Shown here: in pieces, positions 31,394-39,115 of the stretch
Layout of the letters: every line of letters starts with the position of its first letter
Position numbering within the stretch: the stretch's first letter is position 1
Assembly: GCA_021325615.1 (NCBI GenBank)
Contig: JAJPGU010000020.1
Coordinates: 1 to 39,115 of the forward strand
DNA from: Nitrososphaerota archaeon
GTDB lineage: Archaea > Thermoproteota > Nitrososphaeria > Nitrososphaerales > Nitrosopumilaceae
Direction: 5' to 3'
Length of the DNA stretch: 39,115 bases
Translations under genes and position numbers: made by a program
The notes under the pieces: generated by a model
Database searches by the model: none
What the model was told of the DNA's origin: nothing
Seen by the model: the letters and a program-made list of their open reading frames with translations, nothing else

Positions 31394-33898
31394 ATGTTGA
31401 AGGACGCAAGAGTAAGCTCGGCATTGAAGGCGGTGGATCTGAGGCAGAACCCAGCCCCGCTTATAATCGGGGAGAGGCTTAATGCCCAGGGCTCAAAAAA
31501 GGCCAAGGAATATGTCCTAGGAGGCAAGTTTGAGGAACTTGTAAAAATCGCAAGGGACCAGGTGGATGACGGTGCACACTGCCTAGACGTATGCGTGGCG
31601 ACGACAGAGCGGTCGGACGAACTCGAATTCATGAAAAAGTTGGTGAAGATGCTAAGCCTTGAGATTGAGGCGCCTCTGGTCATAGACTCGACCGAACCCA
31701 AGGTAATCGCGGCTGCACTGGAGCAGATTCCGGGGAAACCGATCATTAACTCTATCAACCTCGAGGGCGATGGAAGCCGATTCCATTCGCTTGCTCCTCT
31801 TATGATGAAGTATGGAGTCCCGGCCGTAGCCATGTGCATAGGGCCAAAGGGAATGGCGAAGACTCCGAGGGAAAAACTAGAAACCGCGGAACTTTTGTTT
31901 GAAACCGGAAAAAAATATGGGCTCCGGGAAGAGCAGTTCGTATTTGACGTGCTTACCTTTACGCTAGCTACTGGAGAGGCAGAATTTCTAGAGGCTGGGA
32001 AGAACACCCTTGAGGGAATCAGCCTTGTAAAGAAACGGTTTCCAAATGCATTTACAACCCTTGGCCTGAGCAACGTGAGCTTTGGCCTGGCACCGGCGGC
32101 AAGGAAGATACTCAATGCGGTATTTCTTTATCATGCGGTGAAATCAGGCCTCGACACCGTGATAATAAACCCAAAGGACATAATCCCGTACACTGAGATT
32201 GAAGAAAAAGAGCGTAGCCTAGCAGAGGACCTGATATTCAACAGGCACCAAAATGCGCTTGCCGACTTTATTTCTCATTTCGAGTCTGCTAGGACAACCA
32301 TAAGCGCCGCTGCAAAGAAAACGGAAGTTGATCCGTCCTGGCCCGCAGGCAAACGCTCGAACTTTAGGATTGTAAACAGGCTCCGTGATGGGATTGAACG
32401 AGACGTAATAGGGGCAATCTATGAAAAGATGGCTGACAAGCAGGGGCTCTCAGAAAAGGATGGGGTGATCAATCTTGATGCTCCAAAAGAGGTGACCCAT
32501 AGTGCCGCAATCCAAACCCTTAACGAAGACCTATTGCCAGCCATGAAGGAGGTAGGAGACAAGTTCGGTGCAGGGGAACTGATACTTCCATTTGTACTCA
32601 AATCCGCAGAATGCATGAAGGCGGCTGTGGCAGAACTTGAGAAATATCTGCTAAAGGAGGAAGGAAGCTCCAAGGGAAAACTGGTCCTTGGAACAGTATA
32701 TGGAGACGTTCACGACATAGGCAAGAATCTGGTAAAGACGATATTTGAAAACAACGGGTATACGGTATATGACTTGGGAAAACAGGTCCCCATGCAGAAA
32801 TTCTTGGAAAAAATAGAGGAGGTAAAGGCAGACGCTGTGGGGCTATCGGCATTACTGGTTTCGACATCCAAGCAGATGCAGTTTTTCGTCGAACACGCGA
32901 GGAAGAGCGACCTGCAAATCCCTGTCTTGTGCGGTGGGGCTGCAATAAACAGCAACTACATAAACCGAATAGCAAAGGATGGGGGTATATACTCCCCAGG
33001 CGTTTTTTACTGCAAAACAATGTTTGACGGACTGAAAACCATGGACAGCCTTGTTTCGGAAGAAAAGGAAAAATTCGTAAAACAATGGAATGAAAAAATC
33101 CAAAAGTGGACTGAAACAGTGGTGGAAACAACACGGGGAGACCCGGGAGCGAGGAGCGACATAAAACCGGTGCAACCGCCGTCTCCTCCACACATCAACA
33201 AGGCAATACGATTTTTACCAAAAGATGTAGACTTGAATGAAGTATGGAAATTCCTGGACAAAAAGTCTCTATTCGTCCTTTCTTGGGGGCTCAGGGGCCA
33301 ATCTGCCAAGGAATCCGAGGCGGAACACGAAGTCCTCTTGGAGGAGTGGAAGAAAAAAATACTCGAGGAGAAACTCTTTGAGCCACAGGCAGTTTATGGA
33401 TACTTCAAGTGCCACGGAAAAGATGGCATCCTGACGGTCGACGGCCCAAACGGGGAGAATCTATCGTTTGAATTCCCTAGATCGACAAGGCAAAAGCATC
33501 TTTGTCTTGCCGATTATTTTGGCGATGAAGACGTTGTTGCTTTTCAGGCGGTTACGGTTGGAAACAAGGTGACCGAGATAATCGACGAGTGGAACAAGCA
33601 AAACAGGTATACCGACGCATACTATCTACATGGCCTTGCAGTAGAAACTGCGGAGGCAATGGCCGCATGGATAAACCAGAAGGTAAAGGATGAGCTAAAA
33701 ATCGGGCAGAAGCGAGGACTTCGGTACAGCTGGGGTTATCCTAGCTGCCCAGACGTCGCACAACACTTTCTAGTGTGGAAGCTTTTGGGACCTGAAAAGT
33801 CTGGCATGACCCTGACTGAATCTGGTCAGATAATGCCTGAACAGTCAACCGCAGCCATAGTGGTGCACCATCCAGAGGCGGAATACTTTGCCCTTTGA
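31394..33898 (+). CDS. metH: methionine synthase, pterin-, cobalamin- and activation modules (split MetH, C-terminal part)
   Basis: 834 residues. The order is a pterin-binding barrel (about 20-290; IIGERLNAQGSKKAK, DVCVATTERSDE, PLVIDSTEP), cobalamin cap helices, a Rossmann-like B12 domain with DVHDIG at about 436-441 (His ligand for cobalt), and the AdoMet reactivation domain ending with RYSWGYPSCPDVAQH at about 777-791. All MetH modules except the homocysteine barrel are present. The protein implies B12-dependent methionine synthesis. ATG 31394 with GGATGGT upstream is preferred; TTG 31382 is in frame. Confidence 0.93.
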   Translation: MLKDARVSSALKAVDLRQNPAPLIIGERLNAQGSKKAKEYVLGGKFEELVKIARDQVDDGAHCLDVCVATTERSDELEFMKKLVKMLSLEIEAPLVIDSTEPKVIAAALEQIPGKPIINSINLEGDGSRFHSLAPLMMKYGVPAVAMCIGPKGMAKTPREKLETAELLFETGKKYGLREEQFVFDVLTFTLATGEAEFLEAGKNTLEGISLVKKRFPNAFTTLGLSNVSFGLAPAARKILNAVFLYHAVKSGLDTVIINPKDIIPYTEIEEKERSLAEDLIFNRHQNALADFISHFESARTTISAAAKKTEVDPSWPAGKRSNFRIVNRLRDGIERDVIGAIYEKMADKQGLSEKDGVINLDAPKEVTHSAAIQTLNEDLLPAMKEVGDKFGAGELILPFVLKSAECMKAAVAELEKYLLKEEGSSKGKLVLGTVYGDVHDIGKNLVKTIFENNGYTVYDLGKQVPMQKFLEKIEEVKADAVGLSALLVSTSKQMQFFVEHARKSDLQIPVLCGGAAINSNYINRIAKDGGIYSPGVFYCKTMFDGLKTMDSLVSEEKEKFVKQWNEKIQKWTETVVETTRGDPGARSDIKPVQPPSPPHINKAIRFLPKDVDLNEVWKFLDKKSLFVLSWGLRGQSAKESEAEHEVLLEEWKKKILEEKLFEPQAVYGYFKCHGKDGILTVDGPNGENLSFEFPRSTRQKHLCLADYFGDEDVVAFQAVTVGNKVTEIIDEWNKQNRYTDAYYLHGLAVETAEAMAAWINQKVKDELKIGQKRGLRYSWGYPSCPDVAQHFLVWKLLGPEKSGMTLTESGQIMPEQSTAAIVVHHPEAEYFAL

Positions 33899-33919
33899 GC
33901 AACGACCGGAGGGTGGCAT

Positions 33920-34483
33920 ATGTCTAGACTAGGTAAGATAAGGGAGGCGCTTTCCTCACCGGTTGAACCCCAAGCGCTGGGAAAGGGACGGGAAAAACTG
34001 GCTGCAGTCATGGTCATAATCCACGGGCCTGAACCCACAATCATAATGACTGAAAGGCCAAAAACAATGCATCACCATGCAGGAGAGATATCATTTCCCG
34101 GCGGCACGTGGCAGCAGAACGATGTGGACATGCTTGAAACCGCGGTAAGGGAAACGGGGGAGGAGATAGGGGTTACAATCGAGCGCGATAGAATAATTGG
34201 GCAGCTCCGGACCGTTAACACCCTGAATTCCGGGTTTGCAATATACCCATTCGTGGCGGTGGAAGAAGAATCACCGCGGATAAAGCCGAATTCCGAGATA
34301 GAATCGGTGCTGAGGATCCCGCTTATACCTCTCTTAAAAACTCTGGAAGACGACAAGGATCCGGCACACCAATCAATCATGGAAATGTACACCTTCAAAT
34401 TTCAAAGACACCTGATTTGGGGCGCCTCTGCAAGGATGCTTCATCAGATTTATGCGTCCCTTTCCTCAAACAGTTTGATATGA
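33920..34483 (+). CDS. Nudix hydrolase, CoA pyrophosphatase-like (NudL group)
   Basis: 187 residues. The UPF0035/CoA-specific motif upstream of the Nudix box is present (MTERPKTMHHHAGEISFPGG, cf. LLTxRS..LRHHxGxxxFPGG), followed by the Nudix helix ETAVRETGEEIGV with its metal-binding glutamates. Members split CoA derivatives into 4'-phosphopantetheine and 3',5'-ADP. A GGAGG ribosome-binding site lies 8 bases before ATG 33920, 21 bases after metH; co-transcription with metH is likely but a functional link is not obvious. Confidence 0.87.
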   Translation: MSRLGKIREALSSPVEPQALGKGREKLAAVMVIIHGPEPTIIMTERPKTMHHHAGEISFPGGTWQQNDVDMLETAVRETGEEIGVTIERDRIIGQLRTVNTLNSGFAIYPFVAVEEESPRIKPNSEIESVLRIPLIPLLKTLEDDKDPAHQSIMEMYTFKFQRHLIWGASARMLHQIYASLSSNSLI

Positions 34484-34496
34484 GGTTCAGATTCAT

Positions 34497-34505
34497 TTAA
34501 AAAGA
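34497..34505 (+). promoter_or_regulatory. TATA box of the ribosomal protein genes
   Basis: TTTAAAAAG is centred 26 bases before the eL39 ATG at 34527, predicting a leaderless transcript. Confidence 0.6.
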
Positions 34506-34526
34506 GGTCAGGATTCTCAAAATTTT

Positions 34527-34685
34527 ATGGCTGCCCGCAAGTCAACTCCAAGGAAAATCCGGCTGATGGGTAAGATCAGGCAGAACTCGGCCGTTCCAGC
34601 TTGGGTAATAGTAAAGACAAAGCGCAAGGTTAGGACTAACCCGAAGCGTAGACAGTGGCGCAGAACGGACGTGGGGGTAGGATAG
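34527..34685 (+). CDS. rpl39e: ribosomal protein eL39
   Basis: 52 residues beginning MAARKSTPRKIRLMGKIRQN and ending RRQWRRTDVGVG. It is rich in Arg and Lys with the typical eL39 core (PAWVIVKTKRKV, NPKRRQWRR). This very small protein lines the peptide exit tunnel of archaeal and eukaryotic ribosomes. The eL31 gene starts directly after its stop, the common archaeal eL39-eL31 pairing. Confidence 0.96.
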   Translation: MAARKSTPRKIRLMGKIRQNSAVPAWVIVKTKRKVRTNPKRRQWRRTDVGVG

Positions 34686-35219
34686 TTGTCAGAGGAAACG
34701 TTGGAAAGAATCTACACAATCAACCTAGGGAAGGTTTTGCTTTCTCCAAACAACCAGCGTGCCAAGCGTGCAATAAACATGATTAGATCATTTGCCGTAA
34801 AGCACATGAAATCCGAAAACGTGAAAATCGAGGAAGAGATAAGCCACCTTGTTTGGGAGCGCGGCATAAGGCACCCGCCCAGAAAGATTAGAGTAAAGCT
34901 GTCAAAGGATGACGACGGCAACATAATAGTTTCAAAATATCAGGAAGAGAAGAAAATAGAAGAAAAGGCAAAGAAAACTGAAAAGAAGACGGAGGAAAAG
35001 AAAGCAGAAGAGAAGCCAAAGAAGGCCGAGGAAAAGCCAAAGGAAAAGAAGGCCGAGGAAAAGCCAAAGGCCGAGGAGGCGGCAGAGGCCAAGCCCAAGA
35101 AGGAAGACAAGACCGAAGAAAAGAAGTCCGAGGAAAAACCTAAAGAGAAAAAGTCTGACGAGGCCAAGGCGGAAAAGAAGGCTGAGCCGTCCAAGCCATC
35201 CAAGAAGTCAAAGGAATAA
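34686..35219 (+). CDS. rpl31e: ribosomal protein eL31 with a long Lys/Glu-rich C-terminal tail
   Basis: Residues 1-85 are eL31 (ERIYTINLGKVLLSPNNQRA, then HLVWERGIRHPPRKIRVKLS), a protein near the exit tunnel. The TTG start immediately follows the eL39 stop, so translation is coupled. Residues about 88-177 are a low-complexity tail made of KKAEEKPK-like units, almost only Lys, Glu, Ala and Pro, roughly doubling the usual length. It is predicted to be disordered or a single charged helix. The usual next gene, aIF6, is absent; an FtsZ-like gene converges 4 bases after the stop. Confidence 0.93.
   Translation: MSEETLERIYTINLGKVLLSPNNQRAKRAINMIRSFAVKHMKSENVKIEEEISHLVWERGIRHPPRKIRVKLSKDDDGNIIVSKYQEEKKIEEKAKKTEKKTEEKKAEEKPKKAEEKPKEKKAEEKPKAEEAAEAKPKKEDKTEEKKSEEKPKEKKSDEAKAEKKAEPSKPSKKSKE
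35018..35070 (+). repeat. 26-bp direct repeat inside the eL31 tail
   Basis: An identical 26-bp sequence occurs at 35018-35043 and 35045-35070 (27-bp period, nine codons, unit KKAEEKPK plus one). Less exact copies flank it. Such in-frame repeats can expand or contract by slippage or recombination. Confidence 0.85.
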
Positions 35220-35223
35220 AGGC

Positions 35224-36177
35224 CTATTCTATCTGTTCTAGTTCAAGATCTATCTTTATGCTGGCATCGGGTTCGTCCCAGTCGAGGGTATTTTCTCTAG
35301 GGATGATGCCGAGCGGATCGTACCTGTCAAACCTTGTTTCGCCTTCTATGGACGAGAGAAGCACCACCTTCGACTTGTCGCCGTTGGCAACAGACATGCT
35401 CACGCGGGTGCTGTCGTTGCTAAATATGCCGCTTATCGTGCTCACCATTGAGTTTAGGACGCCTATTGGGACCTTATTTCCGCCTACGACGTAGAGGAGA
35501 GCGCTTTTGATGCTGTTCGGAGGGGCGTCCTCGTAAAGCATCTTTATTGAATCCCTCAGGGAGGTTTCGACATCTGGCATGTCCTTGCTTGTTGAAAGGA
35601 TGCTTGTCTTTGAGGGCAAAGATGAATTCTTCAAAGTGGAAACCACGTGCATGAGGGCTGCATTTGTTATTGAATTGCATGAATCGGGCGTAAGATCTGG
35701 ATTGCTCTCAAGGAAGGCATCGTTATCTATAATCACGGTGCAATCGGAATTTGCCTTGAGTCTCTTGAGTGAAACCCCAGAGAAGAAGATTCGGTCTTTT
35801 TCAAACTTGAAGGGCATGATTCCAAAGGAAAGGACGTTCTTGCCTGCCTCCTTTGCAATCTGTGAAACGATGGGCGCAAGGGCGGCGCCGGACTTGCCAG
35901 CAAGGTTGGCCACCAGTATTATGGTAGAATATGATTCTAGTTTTTGGGCAATCGAGCTTTTAGCCCCAAACGAGATACCGCGTATGAGGTAGGCAGAGGG
36001 GTTTAGGACGGGGCTGGTATTTATCAAAATCTTTGAAGAATCGGCGGTAAGGTCCTTTGGATCATGGCTAATTATTAAAGAGTCGCAGCCTAGGACTTGC
36101 TTCATTCCTCCTGCTAGCCTGCTTCCTGCGCCTCCCAAGCCGACAACTAGGATTGAATCCTTTAACTGAAACTCCAT
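35224..36177 (-). CDS. divergent FtsZ/tubulin-superfamily protein
   Basis: 317 residues. The N-terminal strand-loop ILVVGLGGAGSRLAGGM (10-26) matches FtsZ's first nucleotide loop, and IAKEAGKNVLSFGIMPFKFE (107-126) matches the FtsZ core. The tubulin signature GGGTGTG is replaced by LAGKSGA (92-98). The T7-loop area reads SKDMPDV (198-204), keeping the two acidic residues of NxDxADV but not the Asn. Thaumarchaea divide with Cdv/ESCRT proteins and carry such altered FtsZ proteins of unknown function. Length matches a globular FtsZ core without the usual tail. ATG 36177 has a TATA-like AT-run about 29 bases upstream. Confidence 0.8.
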   Translation of the reverse strand: MEFQLKDSILVVGLGGAGSRLAGGMKQVLGCDSLIISHDPKDLTADSSKILINTSPVLNPSAYLIRGISFGAKSSIAQKLESYSTIILVANLAGKSGAALAPIVSQIAKEAGKNVLSFGIMPFKFEKDRIFFSGVSLKRLKANSDCTVIIDNDAFLESNPDLTPDSCNSITNAALMHVVSTLKNSSLPSKTSILSTSKDMPDVETSLRDSIKMLYEDAPPNSIKSALLYVVGGNKVPIGVLNSMVSTISGIFSNDSTRVSMSVANGDKSKVVLLSSIEGETRFDRYDPLGIIPRENTLDWDEPDASIKIDLELEQIE

Positions 36178-36200
36178 GACTCTCTCTTGCTTACAAAAAT

Positions 36201-36211
36201 GATTAAAAAAC
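36201..36211 (-). promoter_or_regulatory. TATA-like box of the FtsZ-like gene
   Basis: GTTTTTTAATC (minus) is centred about 29 bases before the ATG at 36177. Confidence 0.45.
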
Positions 36212-36251
36212 TTTGTTGCTTAGTTTTCGTCCTAACTTCGATCTAAAATAT

Positions 36252-37520
36252 TTAGCTCACAGTCTCTCCGAACAAACCGTGCCTTGAAGCATCGGTAATC
36301 CTCACCATTGCCCTCTGGCCCAATGCGACCTTCTCTTTTACCATTACTGGCTTGTACGCGAAGTTGCGGCCCTTTATGGCGCCCTCGGAACTCTCATCAA
36401 ATAAAACCGGCCCTTCCCAGCCAATCCACTCGAGGTTTCTCTCTAGGGAAATCCTTCCTGCCAAATCAAACACCTGTTTGCTTCTTTTCATTACCTCTGA
36501 GACGGGAATCTGCATCATGCCAGCCGCCTTGGTTCCTGGCCTGGGGCTGTACCTTGAGAGATTTATTGTGTCAGGCCTGGTTTCCCGAATTAGGTCCAGC
36601 GTTTGTTCAAAGTCGTCCTCAGTTTCGGTGGGAAAGCCCACAATAATGTCGGTAGAGACAGTGAATTTTCCAAACTTTGACCTAAATGAGGCACTTGATT
36701 TCCTAAAGACATCGGCAGTATGTCCGCGCTTCATGTCCTTTAGAACCACGTTGCTGCCGCTTTGGACGGGTATGTGGAGGAACTTGAAGACCTTGGGGCT
36801 CTCAAAGGATGTGAGTAGGCCGTCACGTATCCTGGGCATGTACATTGGGTTCATCATGCCTACTCTGATCATGAAATCATTCTCAATCTCGGACACAGCC
36901 TTGACCAGTCCTGGGAGGTCTGTCCCTATGTCAAAGCCATAGCATCCATTATCAGTGGACGTGAGCCATACCTCGCAACATCCGTCATCCAACTCCTGCC
37001 TGACCTGTCTTGCTATGTCGCCGACCCTGAAGCTCTGAAGTTCGCCCTTTGAGAGTTTTGTCTGGCAGAACGTGCATTCGCTCATGCACCCGCTTGCTAT
37101 CTCGACTATCCCTACTGCAGGATTTAGGCGTACCTTGGGAATGCCCACTTTGGTGGTATCCGAGTCCTCAAGAGCAATTTTTCTTTGTCCCCTAAGGGCA
37201 GAGTCTACCACCTCTAGTGTTTTTCCAATTGAGTTTGGCCCAAGGAGGCTGGCACGAGGGCTGAATTTCTCAACAGTCGCAGTCTCAGCCTTTGGAAGGC
37301 ATCCTGCAACTACAAGGGGCTTTTTGCCGAGCTTCTTAATCCTGTGCACCATTTTGTTCGCAGTTGCATCCTTGACGGAACAGGTAACAATTACGTTAAG
37401 GTCTGAATCGGAGGGAGTCTCGGCTAGCGTGTGACCGCCATTTATCAGGAGCCCTGTTATCATCTCAGAGTCTGCAAAACTTGCAGAACACCCGTAAGCT
37501 TCAAGCCAAATCTTTGCCAT
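36252..37520 (-). CDS. tRNA methylthiotransferase (archaeal MtaB/CDKAL1-like radical SAM enzyme)
   Basis: Adds a methylthio group to N6-threonylcarbamoyladenosine 37 in tRNA. The 422-residue protein has the N-terminal UPF0004 domain with three Fe-S cysteines (C11, C47, C74), the radical-SAM motif CMSECTFC (C145, C149, C152), and a C-terminal TRAM-like RNA-binding region (about 365-422, ending ITDASRHGLFGE). The e-MtaB assignment rests on the archaeal context. It follows fumC with a 1-base gap and is co-transcribed with it. Confidence 0.92.
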   Translation of the reverse strand: MAKIWLEAYGCSASFADSEMITGLLINGGHTLAETPSDSDLNVIVTCSVKDATANKMVHRIKKLGKKPLVVAGCLPKAETATVEKFSPRASLLGPNSIGKTLEVVDSALRGQRKIALEDSDTTKVGIPKVRLNPAVGIVEIASGCMSECTFCQTKLSKGELQSFRVGDIARQVRQELDDGCCEVWLTSTDNGCYGFDIGTDLPGLVKAVSEIENDFMIRVGMMNPMYMPRIRDGLLTSFESPKVFKFLHIPVQSGSNVVLKDMKRGHTADVFRKSSASFRSKFGKFTVSTDIIVGFPTETEDDFEQTLDLIRETRPDTINLSRYSPRPGTKAAGMMQIPVSEVMKRSKQVFDLAGRISLERNLEWIGWEGPVLFDESSEGAIKGRNFAYKPVMVKEKVALGQRAMVRITDASRHGLFGETVS

Positions 37521-37521
37521 G

Positions 37522-38922
37522 TTATCCCAGCAGCGAGTTTACCTCTTTCTCGCTCATCAATCCTTTTGAAACCACAAGTTGTCGTATGGTCTTTCCAGTC
37601 TTGAGTGATTCCTTGTAGAGGTCTGCAGAGGCCAAGTAACCGAGCTTTGGAGCCAGCAGGGTCACTATGACTGGACTATTTTCTATGTACTGGCGCAACT
37701 TCTGCTTGTTTGCCGTAAGCCCTGAAACCAAGTTGCGAGAAAATATCGGCACAAAGTTCTTGATCATGTCTGTTGACTCTAGGACGGCCTTGAGCATGAC
37801 GGGCAACATTACATTTAGCTCGAACTGGCCCGACTGGGCGGCAAGAGCCACGGTCGTATCGTTCCCAACAATGTTGAAGCAAATCATGTTCATGCATTCT
37901 GCAAGCGATGGGTTGACCTTGCCAGGCATGATGGAGGAGCCGGCATGGACCGCGGGGATCCCCAACTCTGAAAGTCCTGCCACCGGTCCCGATGCCATCA
38001 ACCTGATATCATTTGAAAACCTGCCAAGTTCGAGTGCAAGATTCCTCAAGGTGGATGAGAGGTTCGAGACTGCAAATCTGCTCTGCAGGCCGTACTGCAT
38101 GTCGGGCTCGGGCTTTAGTGGAATCTTTGTTATCTTTGCGAGCTCTAATATCGCAACTGACCGGTATCCCTTTGGAGTGTTTGCTCCGCTGCCCACTGCT
38201 GTTCCTCCCAATGCGACGTATTCCATCTCCTTTTTTGCAGAAAAAATGGCATCGCGTGCTTTTGCAATTGCGGTGGCATACGCGGCAAATTCACCGCCAA
38301 GTGTTACAGGAAGTGCGTCCATCAAATGTGTCCTGCCAATCTTTTGAAAACTTGCAAACTCCTTTGCCTTTTTGGATATGGTTTTAATCAATTCGTCAAG
38401 TACTGGGATTACCTGTTTTATGTTGAAAAGTATGGCTATGTGCATAGCAGTGGGGAAGGTGTCGTTTGATGATTGGGACATGTTTACGTGATCATTTGGG
38501 TGCAAGACCTTTTCGCTGCCCTTCTTTTCCCCGAGGATTTCCAGTGCGATATTTGCGACTACCTCGTTGGTGTTCATGTTAAAAGCAGTCCCAGCCCCAG
38601 AGTTGATTGGCTCGACAAGGAACTGGTCTAGGTGCTTGCCAGAAATTATCCTGTCGCAGGCCTTCACTATGGCGTTTCCACGCTTGGCATCGATGGCCTT
38701 GGACCGCATGTTGGCGATGGCCGCGGATCTCTTTATCATGACAAAGGCCATTATCAGGTTGATGTGGGGCCTGAGGCCCGTTACATGGTACTGGTTTATT
38801 GCCCTTGAGGTAAAGGCGCCGTAATAGGCATCGGCTGGGATTTTTACCTCGCCCAGAGAATCTCTTTCCGTTCTGTACTCCACGTGCAACCCTCCTCCAA
38901 AATTCCTAATATTCATTGCCAT
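37522..38922 (-). CDS. fumC: fumarate hydratase class II
   Basis: Interconverts fumarate and malate. The 466-residue fumarase/aspartase-superfamily protein has NSGAGTAFNMNTNEVVAN, the SQSSNDTFPTAMH segment, GRTHLMDALPVTLGGE and the catalytic SS loop GSSIMPGKVNP (S327/S328 counting from ATG 38916). GQFELNVMLPVM favours fumarase over aspartase, whose motif is LQLNVMEPV. The open frame runs to 39105, but its first 61 residues are unlike the family and overlap the divergent promoter; ATG 38922, or 38916, is chosen. The enzyme would connect the HP/HB cycle product with the C4 acid pool. Confidence 0.9.
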   Translation of the reverse strand: MAMNIRNFGGGLHVEYRTERDSLGEVKIPADAYYGAFTSRAINQYHVTGLRPHINLIMAFVMIKRSAAIANMRSKAIDAKRGNAIVKACDRIISGKHLDQFLVEPINSGAGTAFNMNTNEVVANIALEILGEKKGSEKVLHPNDHVNMSQSSNDTFPTAMHIAILFNIKQVIPVLDELIKTISKKAKEFASFQKIGRTHLMDALPVTLGGEFAAYATAIAKARDAIFSAKKEMEYVALGGTAVGSGANTPKGYRSVAILELAKITKIPLKPEPDMQYGLQSRFAVSNLSSTLRNLALELGRFSNDIRLMASGPVAGLSELGIPAVHAGSSIMPGKVNPSLAECMNMICFNIVGNDTTVALAAQSGQFELNVMLPVMLKAVLESTDMIKNFVPIFSRNLVSGLTANKQKLRQYIENSPVIVTLLAPKLGYLASADLYKESLKTGKTIRQLVVSKGLMSEKEVNSLLG

Positions 38923-38990
38923 TTGAAAAATTACAAAAATATCGCAGGCAACATCAGAACTTTCGTGTAATTTAGAGTGAAAACCCAATA

Positions 38991-39000
38991 GATTAATATA
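38991..39000 (+). promoter_or_regulatory. TATA box of the last, truncated gene
   Basis: GATTAATATA is centred 24 bases before the ATG at 39020. TTATAAAAAAG at 39002-39012 is too close to serve that ATG. Confidence 0.5.
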
Positions 39001-39019
39001 CTTATAAAAAAGATTCGAG

Positions 39020-39115
39020 ATGATGAATAAACGATACAGTATACTGTCCATTGCTGCAGTTGTAGCAGTGGCGGGAATTCTGTTCGGTAGCACATATTCA
39101 AACACACAGGTAGTA
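39020..39115 (+). CDS. N-terminus of a putative exported protein, cut by the window end
   Basis: 32 codons are visible. The start MMNKRYS is followed by a hydrophobic stretch (ILSIAAVVAVAGILFGS, about residues 8-24) and then STYSNTQVV, which looks like a signal peptide or membrane anchor. ATG 39020 and ATG 39023 are both possible starts. No domain can be recognised in this fragment, so the product is unknown. It is divergent from fumC. Confidence 0.7.
   Translation, partial: MMNKRYSILSIAAVVAVAGILFGSTYSNTQVV

Noticed and set aside
34940-35203. Minus-strand ORF rich in Ser and Phe, antisense to the eL31 tail
   Set aside because: It is the mirror of the Lys/Glu-rich repeat; composition follows from the opposite strand and there is no promoter or start signal.
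38923-39105. 61-residue N-terminal extension of fumarase
   Set aside because: Not family-like, hydrophobic by chance, and it overlaps the divergent promoter of the last gene.
1-39115. CRISPR arrays, insertion sequences, phage genes, rRNA, replication origin
   Set aside because: I found no regularly spaced repeats, transposase motifs, phage proteins or rRNA sequence; gene order and content look like core chromosome throughout.

Overview
The window reads as chromosomal DNA of an ammonia-oxidising archaeon (Nitrososphaerota, formerly Thaumarchaeota; probably a Nitrosopumilales relative). The lineage evidence is a eukaryote-type topoisomerase IB, which among archaea is a hallmark of this phylum; an ADP-forming acyl-CoA synthetase next to an enoyl-CoA hydratase, the arrangement of the 3-hydroxypropionate half of the thaumarchaeal HP/HB carbon-fixation cycle; a divergent FtsZ-like protein; archaeal DnaG, eL39/eL31 and Dph5; and archaeal TATA boxes about 25 bases before many start codons, implying largely leaderless mRNAs with frequent TTG/GTG starts. 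Coding is dense, no gap exceeds about 210 bases, and I see no insertion sequences, phage genes or CRISPR.

Layout. 1-92: intron-bearing tRNA-Met. 243-4019: SRPBCC protein, ribbon-helix-helix protein, topoisomerase IB, SDR oxidoreductase. 4116-10280: DUF1998-type helicase divergent from an epimerase, UbiE-like methyltransferase, TatA-like protein, glutamate dehydrogenase and a stand-alone Lrp ligand-binding (RAM) domain. 10327-13668: A-type Fe-S carrier, then the HP/HB pair. 13832-18544: class I amidotransferase, small Toprim protein, DnaG, the HTH-riboflavin kinase RbkR, an HTH-fused FAD synthase, and diphthine synthase with an apparent C-terminal DUF357 domain.

18592-27764 is the centrepiece: a complete LysW-carrier lysine/arginine cluster on the minus strand. 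In transcription order it is argG-lysW2-argX, then (own promoter) lysY-lysZ-lysJ-lrp, then (own promoter) lysS-lysW1-lysX-lysK. Shared kinase, reductase, aminotransferase and hydrolase enzymes would process both aminoadipate and glutamate carried on LysW. The cluster holds two carriers and two ligases. The carrier beside LysX ends in EDWGQ, whereas the other carrier has the canonical EDWGE end. Because the C-terminal Glu is the known attachment site, this is the most interesting anomaly in the window; it recalls Pup, which ends in Gln and must be deamidated before ligation.

27970-34483: an ABC ATPase/permease pair without a visible binding protein, a short MetF-like reductase divergent from a two-gene split MetH, and a CoA-type Nudix hydrolase. 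34527-39115: eL39, eL31 with a long Lys/Glu-rich repetitive tail, the FtsZ-like protein, a fumC-methylthiotransferase pair, and the first 32 codons of a putative secreted protein cut by the window end.
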